Counted from the first letter of the stretch, positions 41,872 through 51,158 are shown. The stretch is DNA of 64,000 nucleotides from Rhodanobacter_A agri (GCF_044904705.1 NZ_JADIKL010000009.1:52766-116765); one strand, 5' to 3'. Made by a program: numbers and translations. Notes: generated by a model from the sequence alone, not told the origin.

Positions 41872-44109
41872 ATGAAAGTCTTCGCCCTGCCCATCCTGCT
41901 TGCCTGGGGCCTCGTCGCCACCGCTGCTCATGCCAGCGTGGCCCCGTCCGCGGAGGTCGCGCTGCCCGGTACCGCGGCGACGCTGATCGCAAGTCATGCC
42001 TCGGCTGCCACGCCGGCCGAACTGATCGTGCTCTACCGGCTGCAGCTCGCCGCCGGACGCTATGCCGACGCCGAGGCGACGCTCGATCGCCTGGCTGCCG
42101 CCTACCGGTCCAGCGAGCCCAGGCTGGTTCCCTCGGTCGTGCCCTGGCAGACCTATGCGCGTGCGAAAGCTTACGAGGCGAACGGCAGCGAGCCTTCCGC
42201 CGCCTTGCGTCGCGCGTTTTCCGAACTCTACGGTTCCCTTCCGGACGACCAGGCCGTGGACGTCGGCCCCTGGTACGAAGTCGACCTGGATGCCGTGCGC
42301 GCCAAGGTGGCGGAGCAGGAGAAGGCCTGCGCCGGGATGCGGCTGGCGGATTGTCCTTCCGCCGCAAGCCTGATTGCGGCCCGCCAGGGATTGGCCGCAT
42401 GGACCTACCTGGTGCCCGCCTTGAAGCCGCTGCGCGAGGCCGATACGCAACGCCGGTTCCTGGTCGACGACCAGATCCTGATCCCGACGCCGGATGGCGC
42501 GAAGATCGCCGCGATCCTCGTGCGTCCGCGCTCCGCCCAATCGACCAAGCTGACCGCCCTGCTGAATTTCACGATCTATGCCAACGATGACTGGAGCATG
42601 GACGACGCCAAGAAAATGGCTGCCCATGGCTATGCCGGCGTGGTCGCCTATACGCGAGGCAAAGGCCGCAGCCCCGGTGCCGTGGTGCCCTACGTCCACG
42701 ATGGCGAAGACGCGGCGACGGTGATCGCATGGCTGGCGCGCCAAGCTTGGAGCGACGGCCGCGTCGGCATGTTCAGCGGCAGCTACAACGGCTTCACCCA
42801 ATGGGCCGCCGCCAAGCACCATCCGCCGGCGCTGAAGGCGATCGCCACCCACGCCACCAATGCCCCGGGCATCGATACGCCGATGCAAGGCAACGTGTTC
42901 CAGAGCTTCATCTACTACTGGCCGTTCTACACCACCGACAGCAAGGGTCTGGACGACCGGGCCTTCGACGATCGCGCCCATTGGGTCGCGCTCCAGCGCC
43001 AGTGGTATGTCAGCGGCAAGCCTTATCGCGACCTGGACAAGATCGACGGCAGACCCAATCCGATCTTCGATACCTGGCTGAAGCACCCGTCCTACGACGC
43101 CTACTGGCAGCGCCTGATTCCCTACGGCCGCGAGTTCGCCGACATCGACATTCCAGTCTTCGTGGAAACCGGCTACTACGACGGCGGCATGGTGGGCGCG
43201 CTGTATTACTTCCAGCAACATCTCACGTATCGCCCGTCGGCCGACGACCGGATGCTGATCGGCCCTTACCATCACACCGCCATGCAGACCGGCGTGCTGT
43301 CCGAGATCGACGGCTATGTCGTCGACAAGGCGGCGCTGCTCGATCTCCAGGATGTGCGGCTGAAGTGGTTCGAGCACGTGTTCCGCGGCGCCCCGTTGCC
43401 CGACCTGCTCAGCGACCGGGTCAACTTCGAAGTGATGGGTGCGAACAGCTGGCGGCACGTGTCCACGCTCGCCGATATGGCCACCAGCTACCGGCGCTTG
43501 TATCTCACCGGGCGTCGCGAAGCCGATCGGTTGCTGTTCGATGACGCGCCGGGCAAGCAGTCCCTCCCGCCCGAGCTTGTCGTGAACTTCGCCGATCGCA
43601 GCGATGCGGACTTCCGTCCACCGGCGGGCGCGCCCGACATCCGCAACGCCCTGGTGTTCGAAACACAAACGCTGACGAAAGCGCTGGAGATCGACGGTTT
43701 GTTTCAAGGGCGATTCGAGGTCGTCATCAACAAGTGCGACTTCGATCTGGCGGTCAACTTCTACGCGTTGACACCCGACGGCAAGTACCTCGACCTGGCC
43801 TCCTACCTCGGCCGGGCGAGCTACATGCAGGACCGCACCCACCGGCATGTGCTGCAGCCCGGCCAGCCGGTCACCCTCGCATTCCAGAGCCAGATGGCGA
43901 CCGCGCGTCTGCTCCCGGCGGGAAGCCGCATCGTGGCTGTGGTCGGCGTGCCCAAGACGCCCCAGGCCCAGATCAATTACGGCACGGGCCGCGACGTGAG
44001 CACCGAATCGACAGCCGATGCGGGCGAGCCCTTGCGGATCCGCTGGCTGGCGGGCAGCTATCTTGAGCTCGGTACGCGCGGAAGCCTCGAGTTCGCGCGC
44101 GACCGCTGA
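41872..44109 (+). CDS. CocE/NonD-family alpha/beta hydrolase (X-Pro dipeptidyl-peptidase type)
   Basis: A 745-residue exported hydrolase with a signal peptide cleaved near residue 22 (AAHA). An N-terminal helical extension (about 25-180) is not part of the usual family. The S15/CocE catalytic domain has nucleophile S304 in FSGSYNGF, and the C-terminal jelly-roll domain (from about 560) contains FEVVINKCDFDLAVNFYALT. Family members cleave acyl or peptide bonds; the substrate is not known. The start follows GGAGAAAG. An in-frame ATG at 41851 is possible. Confidence 0.83.
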   Translation: MKVFALPILLAWGLVATAAHASVAPSAEVALPGTAATLIASHASAATPAELIVLYRLQLAAGRYADAEATLDRLAAAYRSSEPRLVPSVVPWQTYARAKAYEANGSEPSAALRRAFSELYGSLPDDQAVDVGPWYEVDLDAVRAKVAEQEKACAGMRLADCPSAASLIAARQGLAAWTYLVPALKPLREADTQRRFLVDDQILIPTPDGAKIAAILVRPRSAQSTKLTALLNFTIYANDDWSMDDAKKMAAHGYAGVVAYTRGKGRSPGAVVPYVHDGEDAATVIAWLARQAWSDGRVGMFSGSYNGFTQWAAAKHHPPALKAIATHATNAPGIDTPMQGNVFQSFIYYWPFYTTDSKGLDDRAFDDRAHWVALQRQWYVSGKPYRDLDKIDGRPNPIFDTWLKHPSYDAYWQRLIPYGREFADIDIPVFVETGYYDGGMVGALYYFQQHLTYRPSADDRMLIGPYHHTAMQTGVLSEIDGYVVDKAALLDLQDVRLKWFEHVFRGAPLPDLLSDRVNFEVMGANSWRHVSTLADMATSYRRLYLTGRREADRLLFDDAPGKQSLPPELVVNFADRSDADFRPPAGAPDIRNALVFETQTLTKALEIDGLFQGRFEVVINKCDFDLAVNFYALTPDGKYLDLASYLGRASYMQDRTHRHVLQPGQPVTLAFQSQMATARLLPAGSRIVAVVGVPKTPQAQINYGTGRDVSTESTADAGEPLRIRWLAGSYLELGTRGSLEFARDR

Positions 44110-44180
44110 CATCGTTTCTTCGCCAAGGACCGTTCAACGGTCCAGTCGGGGGCGTAGAGCGCAAGCCTGGTGTGGCGCCG

Positions 44181-44898
44181 TCACACCAGGCGGTGGCCAC
44201 CATCGACGTGGAGCACGCTACCGGTGGTGAAGCCATTGCGCATCAGGAACTGGATGGCCTGTGCAATGTCCGCCGGCTCACCCACGCGCCCCACCGGAAG
44301 CCGATTCGCCATGGCTTCGAGCATCTCGGCTTTCTTGTCCCCGGCCACCGATGCCCAGATCGGAGAGTCGACCCAGCCGGGCGAGACGACGTTCACGCGT
44401 ATCGGGGCGAGTTCCACGGCCAATGCGTACGCCAGCGATGCGAGCGCACCATTGACGGCGGCAACCACGGAGCCTCGCGCGGCCGGCCGTGAAGGTGATG
44501 GACCCGCGTTGCGACAGGGATGACACGCCATATTTCGCGAGCAGCAGTGGGCCGATCAGCTTCGAGTCGATCGCACGGCGGATGGCGGACATCTCGAGCT
44601 CTGGAAGCAGGCGATAGACGCCATCCAGCGTCGCTGCAGTGGTGACGATGTGATCGAGAGGGCCGGCTTTTGCAAACAGCTGGACGACATCGTCTTCGTT
44701 CGTGATATCGGCCGCCACGAGGGTCACTCTTTCCTGGTCAGCAAGGCTGTGCCGCGCTGCCTCCAGGCGGCTCTGGTCACGCCCCGCAAGGGTGACCCTT
44801 GCGCCATCGGCCAGCAGTGACGCCGCCAATGACAAACCCATGCCGGAACTGCCTCCGACGACAAGCACGTGTTCCCGGCGGTTATCGACAACTTGCAT
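44181..44898 (-). pseudogene. Short-chain dehydrogenase/reductase, frameshifted
   Basis: The first part (from 44898) reads HVLVVGGSSGMGLSLAASLL, the NAD(P)-binding motif of an SDR, up to SITFT near 44495. From about 44485 the homology continues in another frame (ARGSVVAAVNGALASLAYAL ... VSPGWVDSPIW ... GSVLHVDGGHRLV) to the stop at 44181. Together they make a normal SDR of about 239 residues. One extra base (or two missing) near 44485-44495 explains the break. It could be a real decay event or a sequencing error. Confidence 0.8.
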
Positions 44899-45047
44899 GC
44901 GGTTTCTCCGTAGTGATGTGGAAGGGGGCGACATCGATTCGCCCGCGACAGGGCCGAGCGGTGGGCATGGATGGGACCGTGCCAACTTCAAAGTGGCCTT
45001 GGCCTCAACGCGCGTGTCGGATGGCCCGGCACGGTTGGAGTGAACGC

Positions 45048-45377
45048 CTAGAGGCATGAACCCGTGGGTCCGGTGGAGGTACAGCCGATGGAGCCCGGGC
45101 CGCCATGGCCGTTGTCGCCATGGACCCGGACACTTACGCCGTTCTTTTGCAAGAAGCTGTCATCTGACGAAGGTGTCGACTGGCCATGGGCGCCGGCGCG
45201 CATGGCGTCCTTGAAGGCAGCACCGAGCACGCTTCGATAGTTTGAGCCGGTGCTGGTGGTCGATGCAGGGGCAGGCTGCCGGAAGCTGTCTGTGTTCGCT
45301 GGCGGTGGTACGGCGCTTTGCGCCGCCGCGCACGAGCATATGAACCATGCCACGAGGCATATACGGTGCTGTCGCAT
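45048..45377 (-). CDS. Small exported protein of unknown function
   Basis: A 109-residue protein. An N-terminal hydrophobic segment (residues 6-20, ICLVAWFICSCAAAQS) looks like a signal peptide, perhaps with a lipobox-like Cys. The mature part is Ser/Thr/Gly/Pro-rich, with SVLGAAFKDAMRAGAHGQ and a Gly-rich, Cys-containing end. I do not recognise a family. The ATG at 45377 has AAAGGA upstream and is preferred to a TTG two codons earlier. It lies between two SDR genes on the same strand. Confidence 0.6.
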   Translation of the reverse strand: MRQHRICLVAWFICSCAAAQSAVPPPANTDSFRQPAPASTTSTGSNYRSVLGAAFKDAMRAGAHGQSTPSSDDSFLQKNGVSVRVHGDNGHGGPGSIGCTSTGPTGSCL

Positions 45378-45495
45378 AACCAATTCCTTTAGATTTTTTC
45401 AAACAGAAGAGAACCGACCTGCGATGGCTGGAGAGTCGCCCAGGATCGTCCAGAGGGTCGGGTCATCGTGTTCGGCCTGGTCACGTGCCCCGTTG

Positions 45496-46287
45496 TCACG
45501 GCGCAGCCAGTGCCGCATTGAATTCGGTTGCGATAAAGCGCTGATCATGCACCCCGGAGGCAGGGCTTGAAGCAAGCCAGACGATAGGTGGCCCCATCAC
45601 GGCCGGATCCTGAAGCCGGGCTCGTATCTCAGCAGGAACATCGTCAGGAACCATCCCGGTCAGCGTACCGTTGCCACCGGGAAGCAGCGTATTCACGGCC
45701 ACCGAACTCCCTGCAAGATCCGCGGCCATCACTCGCGACAAGGCTTCGACACCGGCGCCTGCCGGCCCGTACGGGACGAAACCGCGACGGGTCATGGTTT
45801 GCTCGTTCATCGAGATGTTGACGACTCTTCCGCCGCCGTTGCGGAGCATGAGGGGAACGACCGCCCGCGCCATCAGGAAACAGCCGATCACCTTGGTGTC
45901 CAGCACATCGCGAAACCCGCCATAGCTCACCTGCCAGAACGGCTGCGCTTCCGACAGGAAACGGGGATTGACCGTGCGCATGCCGATACCGGCGTTGTTC
46001 ACCAGCACGTCGATGCCGCCCCACGCGTCGCAAGCCAGGGCCACGCAGTCCGCGACCGAGCGCTCGTCGCGCACATCCAGTGGGCACGGGATGGCGTTTG
46101 AGCCCAGCGCTCTCGCGGCGGCTGCGGCGCGTTCCTCGTCGCGGCCGGTGACCATGACCCGGGCGCCCGCCTGGGCGAGCGCCCGGGCCATGGCGGCGCC
46201 AAGGCCGCTGGTGGCACCTGTCAAAAGAACGCGGGTGCCATTCAATGGAGTGAAAGGCCCAAGGGCCCGGGTATCGTGGGAAGCCAT
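45496..46287 (-). CDS. SDR-family oxidoreductase with altered catalytic motif
   Basis: A 263-residue short-chain dehydrogenase fold. The nucleotide-binding motif is LLTGATSGLGAAMARALA, NNAGIG is complete, and NISMNEQ takes the position of the catalytic serine strand. The active-site Tyr is in VPYGPAGAGVEAL, where the usual Y-x-x-x-K lysine is replaced (Y-G-P-A-G). The enzyme may therefore be inactive or use another chemistry. The start at 46287 places the motif at the usual distance from the N-terminus. Confidence 0.85.
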   Translation of the reverse strand: MASHDTRALGPFTPLNGTRVLLTGATSGLGAAMARALAQAGARVMVTGRDEERAAAAARALGSNAIPCPLDVRDERSVADCVALACDAWGGIDVLVNNAGIGMRTVNPRFLSEAQPFWQVSYGGFRDVLDTKVIGCFLMARAVVPLMLRNGGGRVVNISMNEQTMTRRGFVPYGPAGAGVEALSRVMAADLAGSSVAVNTLLPGGNGTLTGMVPDDVPAEIRARLQDPAVMGPPIVWLASSPASGVHDQRFIATEFNAALAAP

Positions 46288-46365
46288 GGCGGTTTGGTCG
46301 CTAAATAACAGAGGCCAGCCGCCTTGATGGGCGCGCATCAACCCTCGTTCTGTCTGCAGGAGCGC

Positions 46366-46779
46366 TCAGTCGTGGGGAGGCGTGGCGCTGGAATCCATCC
46401 ACATCACTTCCCAGATATGGCCATCCGGATCCTCGAAGCTTCGGCCATACATGAAGCCAAAATCCTGCACGGGAGTAGGGTCCGGTTTTCCTCCGGAGGC
46501 GCTCGCCTTGTCGACCAGGCGGCTCACCTCCTCACGACTGTCCGCCGACAGGCACAGAAGCACCTGTGCATCCACGTGTGCGTCGGTGATCCGCTTGTCG
46601 GTGAACTGACGCCACTTGTCGTGCGTAAGAAGCATCACGTAGATCGTATCGGAGAGCACCATGCACGCTGCGGTGTCGTCACTGAAGGCGGGGTTATTGA
46701 CCGCGTCGACGGCCTCATAGAAGGCCTTCGACCGCTTCAGGTCGCTCACGGGAAGGTTGATGAAAATCTTCTTGCTCAC
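46366..46779 (-). CDS. VOC-family protein (glyoxalase/bleomycin-resistance fold)
   Basis: A 137-residue protein with the paired beta-alpha-beta-beta-beta units of the vicinal oxygen chelate superfamily: MSKKIFINLPVSDLKRSKAF at the start and FEDPDGHIWEVMWMD at the end. The late Glu in the last motif is a typical metal ligand; the rest of the metal site is not obvious. The start codon is GTG at 46779, after AAAGGA. The substrate is unknown. Confidence 0.85.
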   Translation of the reverse strand: MSKKIFINLPVSDLKRSKAFYEAVDAVNNPAFSDDTAACMVLSDTIYVMLLTHDKWRQFTDKRITDAHVDAQVLLCLSADSREEVSRLVDKASASGGKPDPTPVQDFGFMYGRSFEDPDGHIWEVMWMDSSATPPHD

Positions 46780-46927
46780 TGCATATCCTTTGTTTTTGGT
46801 TCAGAAGGGACGGCGGCTTTCAGGTCGATGCCGGACGGCGGTATGCGCACCAGGAACAGGGGCCGCCGGGGATGCCAGGACTGGGGCATGTTGCATCACG
46901 CAAGGCGTTGATCGTGCGCTCTCCGCG

Positions 46928-47646
46928 TTAGAGCAAGTGCAGGCCGCCATCGCATTCGAGGATGCTTCCGGTGGTGTAACCGTTCCCTATGAGGAAGGCG
47001 ACGGCCTGAGCCACGTCATCCGGTTGGCCGACGCGGGCCACTGGCAACTCACTCGCGTGGCTGGCAAAGAACTGCCGCCGCACATCGTCGGGCATGGCGT
47101 TCCACCAGGGGGTCTCCACCACGCCGGGGGAGACGGCGTTGACCCGGGTGGGGCAAGCTCGCGGGCAAGCACGGGTACCATGGCCTCGATCGCCCCATTG
47201 ATGGCGGCCAGGCCGCTGGTGCCCGGGTTGGCGATCCGCGCCGAGATCGCCGTCAGGAACGTTACGCTGCCCCCTTTGCGCAGCGCCGGCAAGGCAGCTT
47301 GCGCCGCTTGCACGTGCGGCCAGAACTTGGCTTCGAAGCCGCGGCGCAAGGCCAGCAAGTCGAGCTCCTGGAAGTTGCCTGCGCCATCGCCACCGCTGAG
47401 TGCGATCACCAGATGGTCGATGGTGCCGATGTTGCTGAAGAATCGATCCAGTGACTCACGCTGGGTTCCGTCAAACGCCTCGAACCGCACCGCCCCGTCG
47501 ACCCCTGCCATCGCCGCGCGCAACTTTTCCGCATCGCGACCGGTGGCGATGACCTCATAGCCTGTGCTGGCCAATCGCCTGACGGTAGCCAACCCAATGC
47601 CCGACGAGCCGCCAAGTACGACGACACTGCCTGCGCCGCTGCTCAT
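46928..47646 (-). pseudogene. Second short-chain dehydrogenase/reductase, frameshifted
   Basis: From 47646 the frame reads SVVVLGGSSGIGLATVRRLA and continues to VPVLARELAP near 47150. Beyond that the SDR homology continues in another frame (VNAVSPGVVETPWWN ... GYTTGSILECDGGLHLL) to the stop at 46928. The total is about 240 residues if one missing base near 47143-47152 is restored. It is similar to the broken SDR at 44181-44898. It is transcribed divergently from the LysR gene. Confidence 0.8.
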
Positions 47647-47690
47647 TGCATCGTCTCACCTTCATGCCGCTTCCGCGGCGATGGGTGAAA

Positions 47691-47708
47691 TGGTGCATGC
47701 TAAGACCA
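47691..47708. promoter_or_regulatory. LysR-type operator candidate
   Basis: TGGTGCATGCTAAGACCA: outer TGGT/ACCA inverted repeat with a T-N11-A core, in the 86-base gap between the divergent SDR pseudogene and the LysR gene. This is the usual place and form of a LysR binding site. Confidence 0.45.
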
Positions 47709-47732
47709 CTATCACTCCAATCATTTGTCGTA

Positions 47733-48659
47733 ATGGCCTCCATCATCGAGCATGATCTTCGTCAGTTCGATCTCAATTTGCTTCTGGTCTTCCGGGCGCT
47801 CATGCAAGAACGCCACGTCACGCGCGCGGCGGAGCGGCTTTTTCTCGGCCAGCCCGCGGTAAGCGGTGCGCTCAAGCGACTTCGCGCGGCATTCGGCGAC
47901 GAGCTGTTCGTGCGTGGACGCCAAGGCATGGAGCCGACACCTCGTGCGCTGGAGCTATCGCAGCAGATCGACTCGCTGCTGGTCGGCCTTCACCACGCCA
48001 TGCGGGTTCACCAGCCGTTTGATGCGAAACATGCCAGCAGGACATTCCGCATAGGCGTCTCCGAGGCGATCGCGGTCACGCTGTTCCCGTCGCTGCTGAA
48101 AGTGCTCGGGTCCGAAGCGCCAGGCATACAACTCATCACCGTGGATACGGACTGCCACCGCGTGTCCTCGATGTTCGAGCGCAACGACATCGAGATTGCC
48201 CTGGGTGTCTTCAACCATTACCCGCAATGGCAGCAGTATCACCCCTTGTTGGATTGGCGCTTTGTCTGCCTTTACAACCCGGAGCTGGTACGGGTCCAAG
48301 GCGAAACATTGAGCATGCGCGAGTATCTCGCCTACCCGCATCTGCTCACTTCATTCAAAGGGGAGTTGCGGGGGTTCATCGACGAGCGGCTGGAGGCGCT
48401 TGGCGAACGCCGGCGGGTGATTTTTTCCAACCCGCACTTTGCCACGCAGCCATTCATTGCACGGGACAATCCCGTGCTTGTCACAGTACCCGACTATATC
48501 GCCCGCATCTGGAGCCGCAGTCTAGGGTTAAGCATCAGCCCTTTGCCGTTCGAGTCCCCGGCGCATCAGATCAGCGCACTTTGGAAGACATCGCATCAGG
48601 GGGACAGCGGTCTGCGTTGGCTGGTGGACTTGATAGATCAAGTGGTTCGCGCACTATGA
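47733..48659 (+). CDS. LysR-family transcription regulator
   Basis: A 308-residue regulator. The N-terminal winged helix-turn-helix (about 10-68) has FDLNLLLVFRALMQERHVTR and RLFLGQPAVSGALKRLRAAF. The effector-binding domain is of the periplasmic-binding-protein type (about 95-300). The N-terminal QFDLNLL pattern is close to NodD/SyrM- or LeuO-like members. It probably controls the divergent SDR gene and perhaps the SDR/VOC cluster. The ATG at 47733 was chosen from the domain start. Confidence 0.9.
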   Translation: MASIIEHDLRQFDLNLLLVFRALMQERHVTRAAERLFLGQPAVSGALKRLRAAFGDELFVRGRQGMEPTPRALELSQQIDSLLVGLHHAMRVHQPFDAKHASRTFRIGVSEAIAVTLFPSLLKVLGSEAPGIQLITVDTDCHRVSSMFERNDIEIALGVFNHYPQWQQYHPLLDWRFVCLYNPELVRVQGETLSMREYLAYPHLLTSFKGELRGFIDERLEALGERRRVIFSNPHFATQPFIARDNPVLVTVPDYIARIWSRSLGLSISPLPFESPAHQISALWKTSHQGDSGLRWLVDLIDQVVRAL

Positions 48660-48742
48660 CGGGGGCGTACCAGCGGTAAAGGGACGTAGGGAATCAAGTT
48701 GGCCTAGTTGCCGATGTCCCCTTTGTCCGGCTTCCTGTTTCC

Positions 48743-49216
48743 TCACGGGCCCGCGTCGGGCCACTCGCCAATGGAACGCGCCCACGCCGCATAACGGTTA
48801 GCGATATCGCTTGCCGCGCGCCGGTTATCGAGCATGCCAGCAGCGTTCGTCGCCAGCTCGCGCCAGCGCTCGATGGCGTGCAGTTGCCCGTGGAAATGCC
48901 AGATGACGTCGGTGAGCACGGACGCGGGCAAGTCCGCCTGCGGATGCCCCAACGCCACGCCCAACACATGAGCCATGCCCTGCAAGCCATGCAGGCATTC
49001 CAGCGCCTGCGCTTCGGCGCCGCTCTGTATCGCCGACAGGCGTCGTGCGCAGAAACGCGACAGGCCGGCGTCGGCCAGGGTGTGGGTGCCGCTGCCCAGC
49101 AAGTGGTGGAGCAGTTCGCTGAGGCCAGTGGCAGTGGCCTCGACGTCGCCGAAGATTTCTTCGGCAACGTCGGCATCGCCGTTGGCTGGTGTCGAGGTTT
49201 GCGTTCCGCTCGCCAT
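48743..49216 (-). CDS. Uncharacterised alpha-helical protein
   Basis: A 157-residue soluble protein that appears mainly helical, with ELLHHLLGSGTHTLADAGL and VIWHFHGQLHAIERWRELA as the most distinctive parts. The N-terminal 20 residues are polar and disordered-looking. I do not recognise a family. The start at 49216 is supported by GAGAAGG just upstream; an earlier in-frame ATG would add 51 residues with no similarity to anything I know. The gene is divergent from the small XRE regulator, which may control it. Confidence 0.55.
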   Translation of the reverse strand: MASGTQTSTPANGDADVAEEIFGDVEATATGLSELLHHLLGSGTHTLADAGLSRFCARRLSAIQSGAEAQALECLHGLQGMAHVLGVALGHPQADLPASVLTDVIWHFHGQLHAIERWRELATNAAGMLDNRRAASDIANRYAAWARSIGEWPDAGP

Positions 49217-49357
49217 ACCTTCTCTCCATAGAGCTACGCCGACGTCCACGCCTCTCGAACATGCATGCGGTAGCGATGGATAAAGCGATGACGTTGCCGC
49301 GAGTTGCACTATGTCGATAGGCGTCATTTTGTCTTTTGCTAAAGACGCAATGTCTAC

Positions 49358-49387
49358 TATAGTTTGCATTTATACTCGTATAGTTTG
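49358..49387. promoter_or_regulatory. Tandem operator candidate upstream of the XRE gene
   Basis: TATAGTTTG occurs at 49358-49366 and again at 49379-49387, exactly 21 bases apart (two helical turns). The surrounding 80 bases are strongly A+T-rich for this genome and contain TATACT between the two copies. This fits promoter control by the adjacent XRE protein. Confidence 0.5.
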
Positions 49388-49422
49388 TAGTAGTCAACGC
49401 CGACCGCACGGATGCTTGTCCT

Positions 49423-49677
49423 ATGAGGAAAGCATCCGCCCAAGCCACGCCACGCCTTGTGTTTGCGCGAAACCTTCGTCAGGTCAGGCGCCTGAGGGAT
49501 TTGTCGCAGGAGGCGCTGGCGCTACAGGCAGGACTTAGCCGCACCTACGTTTCCGAGGTGGAGCGCGGGGCGCGGAACATCTCCATCGACAACATGGGGC
49601 TGCTCGCGGAGGCGCTTGGCATGCCTTTGCGAGACCTGCTGGACGCTGATCTGCTCAAGCGCCTGGCAGCATCGTAG
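49423..49677 (+). CDS. Small XRE-family regulator (controller-protein-like)
   Basis: An 84-residue protein consisting almost only of a helix-turn-helix: FARNLRQVRRLRDLSQEALAL, then GLSRTYVSEVERGARNISID, with a short tail. The size and the RTYVSEVERG-type recognition helix are like restriction-modification controller proteins and phage-type repressors, but no restriction or methylase genes are next to it. Tandem sites upstream suggest autoregulation. It is divergent from the uncharacterised helical protein. Confidence 0.85.
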   Translation: MRKASAQATPRLVFARNLRQVRRLRDLSQEALALQAGLSRTYVSEVERGARNISIDNMGLLAEALGMPLRDLLDADLLKRLAAS

Positions 49678-49762
49678 GTAACCGGAGGGGCGTCAGAAGC
49701 ATTTTCGCCGCGCAAACGCTGCGATAGGGGCAGGGTAGGGCCCCATACAGAGCGCACCCTTC

Positions 49763-50173
49763 CTACAGATGCCGCGTCTCGGCAGGCCTTTCGTCCCAGC
49801 TGTCGTTGAGCCCGTCGTAATACGTCACCGGCGCCAGCATCAGCTCGTCGATATCGACGCCGTCCAGGCACATGACGTTGATGTTGTAGTACTTGCTGCC
49901 GCTCATGTTCGGCATGTCGATCCACTCGAACGCCCTTACGCCGCAGTGCTTGCAGAACTGGTGGTGCGCGACCGAATTCCCGCGTCCCCGGTAGTCCGTG
50001 AGGTCGTGCTCGCCTGCCAGCAGGCGGAACGCGTCGGGAAGGGCATTGATCGACCACAGGCGCATCTTGGTGCAGATCGTGCAGTTGCACTTGCCGGTGC
50101 CGGTGCTGATATCGAGATCCGCTTCAAAGCGGATGGCGCCGCAGTGGCAGCTTCCGGTGTAGGTCCTGAGCAT
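49763..50173 (-). CDS. GFA-family (glutathione-dependent formaldehyde-activating-like) protein
   Basis: A 136-residue zinc-binding protein with the GFA cysteine pattern: GSCHCGAIRFEA, then CNCTICTK, then FCKHCGVRAF. The family is named for formaldehyde-glutathione condensation, but most members have no proven activity. The ATG at 50173 is directly before the first conserved motif. It stands alone on the minus strand. Confidence 0.88.
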   Translation of the reverse strand: MLRTYTGSCHCGAIRFEADLDISTGTGKCNCTICTKMRLWSINALPDAFRLLAGEHDLTDYRGRGNSVAHHQFCKHCGVRAFEWIDMPNMSGSKYYNINVMCLDGVDIDELMLAPVTYYDGLNDSWDERPAETRHL

Positions 50174-50279
50174 CGAGCCTCCGCTGATCCGCGTTTTCGA
50201 CCTTGCGTCATGCCTGGGGTACAGCCCGCTCATGATCCGCTCTCGCGACGAAAGCGAAAAGACATCAGGGACACTTCGC

Positions 50280-51059
50280 CTAGCCTGCGTCGCGCCCCCG
50301 GGATTTTCGCGTCACCCGGCGCCAGATCCATCGCCACCCCAGTGCCAGCGGAAAAGCCAGCAGCAGGAACGGAATGCCGTAGGCCAGCATCGACATGGCG
50401 TCGCTGAGGCCGTCGAGCAGTTGATCGGTCCAGTCGCCGAGGGAGAAGCCACGACGGTGGTCGTTGGCTTCATCGGCGAAATCCAGCTGCAGCAGGTTGG
50501 TGTCGATGCGTCTCTGTTGCTGGGCAGCAACACCCTGGAGATTTTCGCGCTCCACCTGTATCTGTGCGCGCTCGTGTCCCAGCGCAATGAGGTCGCTCGT
50601 TGAGAGGTCCTTGCGTTGGGACAACTGTTCTATCTGTGCGGCGTAGGCTTCCAGTCGTTTCTGTTTCTGCGCGTTGTCGTTGACCGCGTCGGCGAGGTCT
50701 TCCGCCTTCGTTTCGCGCCAGGCCAGCTTGCCGTTCTGGCTGGCGATGTGGCTGAGGGGTTCGACGCCGGAGGGCACTACACGCAGTGTCAGCGAACCGC
50801 TGTGCTCATCCTGCTTGAGGCTCAGAAGATTGCAGGCGCCAAAGCGTGCCGATTCGCAGGCCTCGCGCACGGCGGCCATGCGTGGGGCAATCTGCTCATT
50901 CTGCAGCTCGATGTTCAGGTGATGCTCGTAGGCAAGTTTCGCCCCCGCTTTCGCCGTTTCGCCGGCGATCGGCAGCGGCGCGACCTCCTGCTTCTTCGAA
51001 CATCCCGTGGCCGTCAGCGCCAGCGCGACCAACAGCATGCAATGCCGTGTTCTGAGCAT
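50280..51059 (-). CDS. DUF4349-type lipoprotein
   Basis: A 259-residue protein with lipobox ATGC (residues 17-20), a central region of long helices (about 120-180, including RKDLSTSDLIALGHERAQIQ) forming a coiled coil, and one membrane helix near the C-terminus (about 225-245), with a basic end. This is the DUF4349 layout. The function is unknown. Confidence 0.75.
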   Translation of the reverse strand: MLRTRHCMLLVALALTATGCSKKQEVAPLPIAGETAKAGAKLAYEHHLNIELQNEQIAPRMAAVREACESARFGACNLLSLKQDEHSGSLTLRVVPSGVEPLSHIASQNGKLAWRETKAEDLADAVNDNAQKQKRLEAYAAQIEQLSQRKDLSTSDLIALGHERAQIQVERENLQGVAAQQQRRIDTNLLQLDFADEANDHRRGFSLGDWTDQLLDGLSDAMSMLAYGIPFLLLAFPLALGWRWIWRRVTRKSRGRDAG

Positions 51060-51158
51060 GATTCCCCCTTCGTCCGTTGAAGGACTGCGAGGAAAGATGA
51101 CAGGCCGGGCGCCTCTTGTGCAAGATCCTGCAGGCCGGGGCGCAGGGTTGCTAACGGG

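Noticed and set aside
44127..44143. Palindrome GGACCGTT/AACGGTCC after the CocE gene
   Set aside because: The stem is short with almost no loop and no T-run. It may be a weak terminator but I cannot support it as one.
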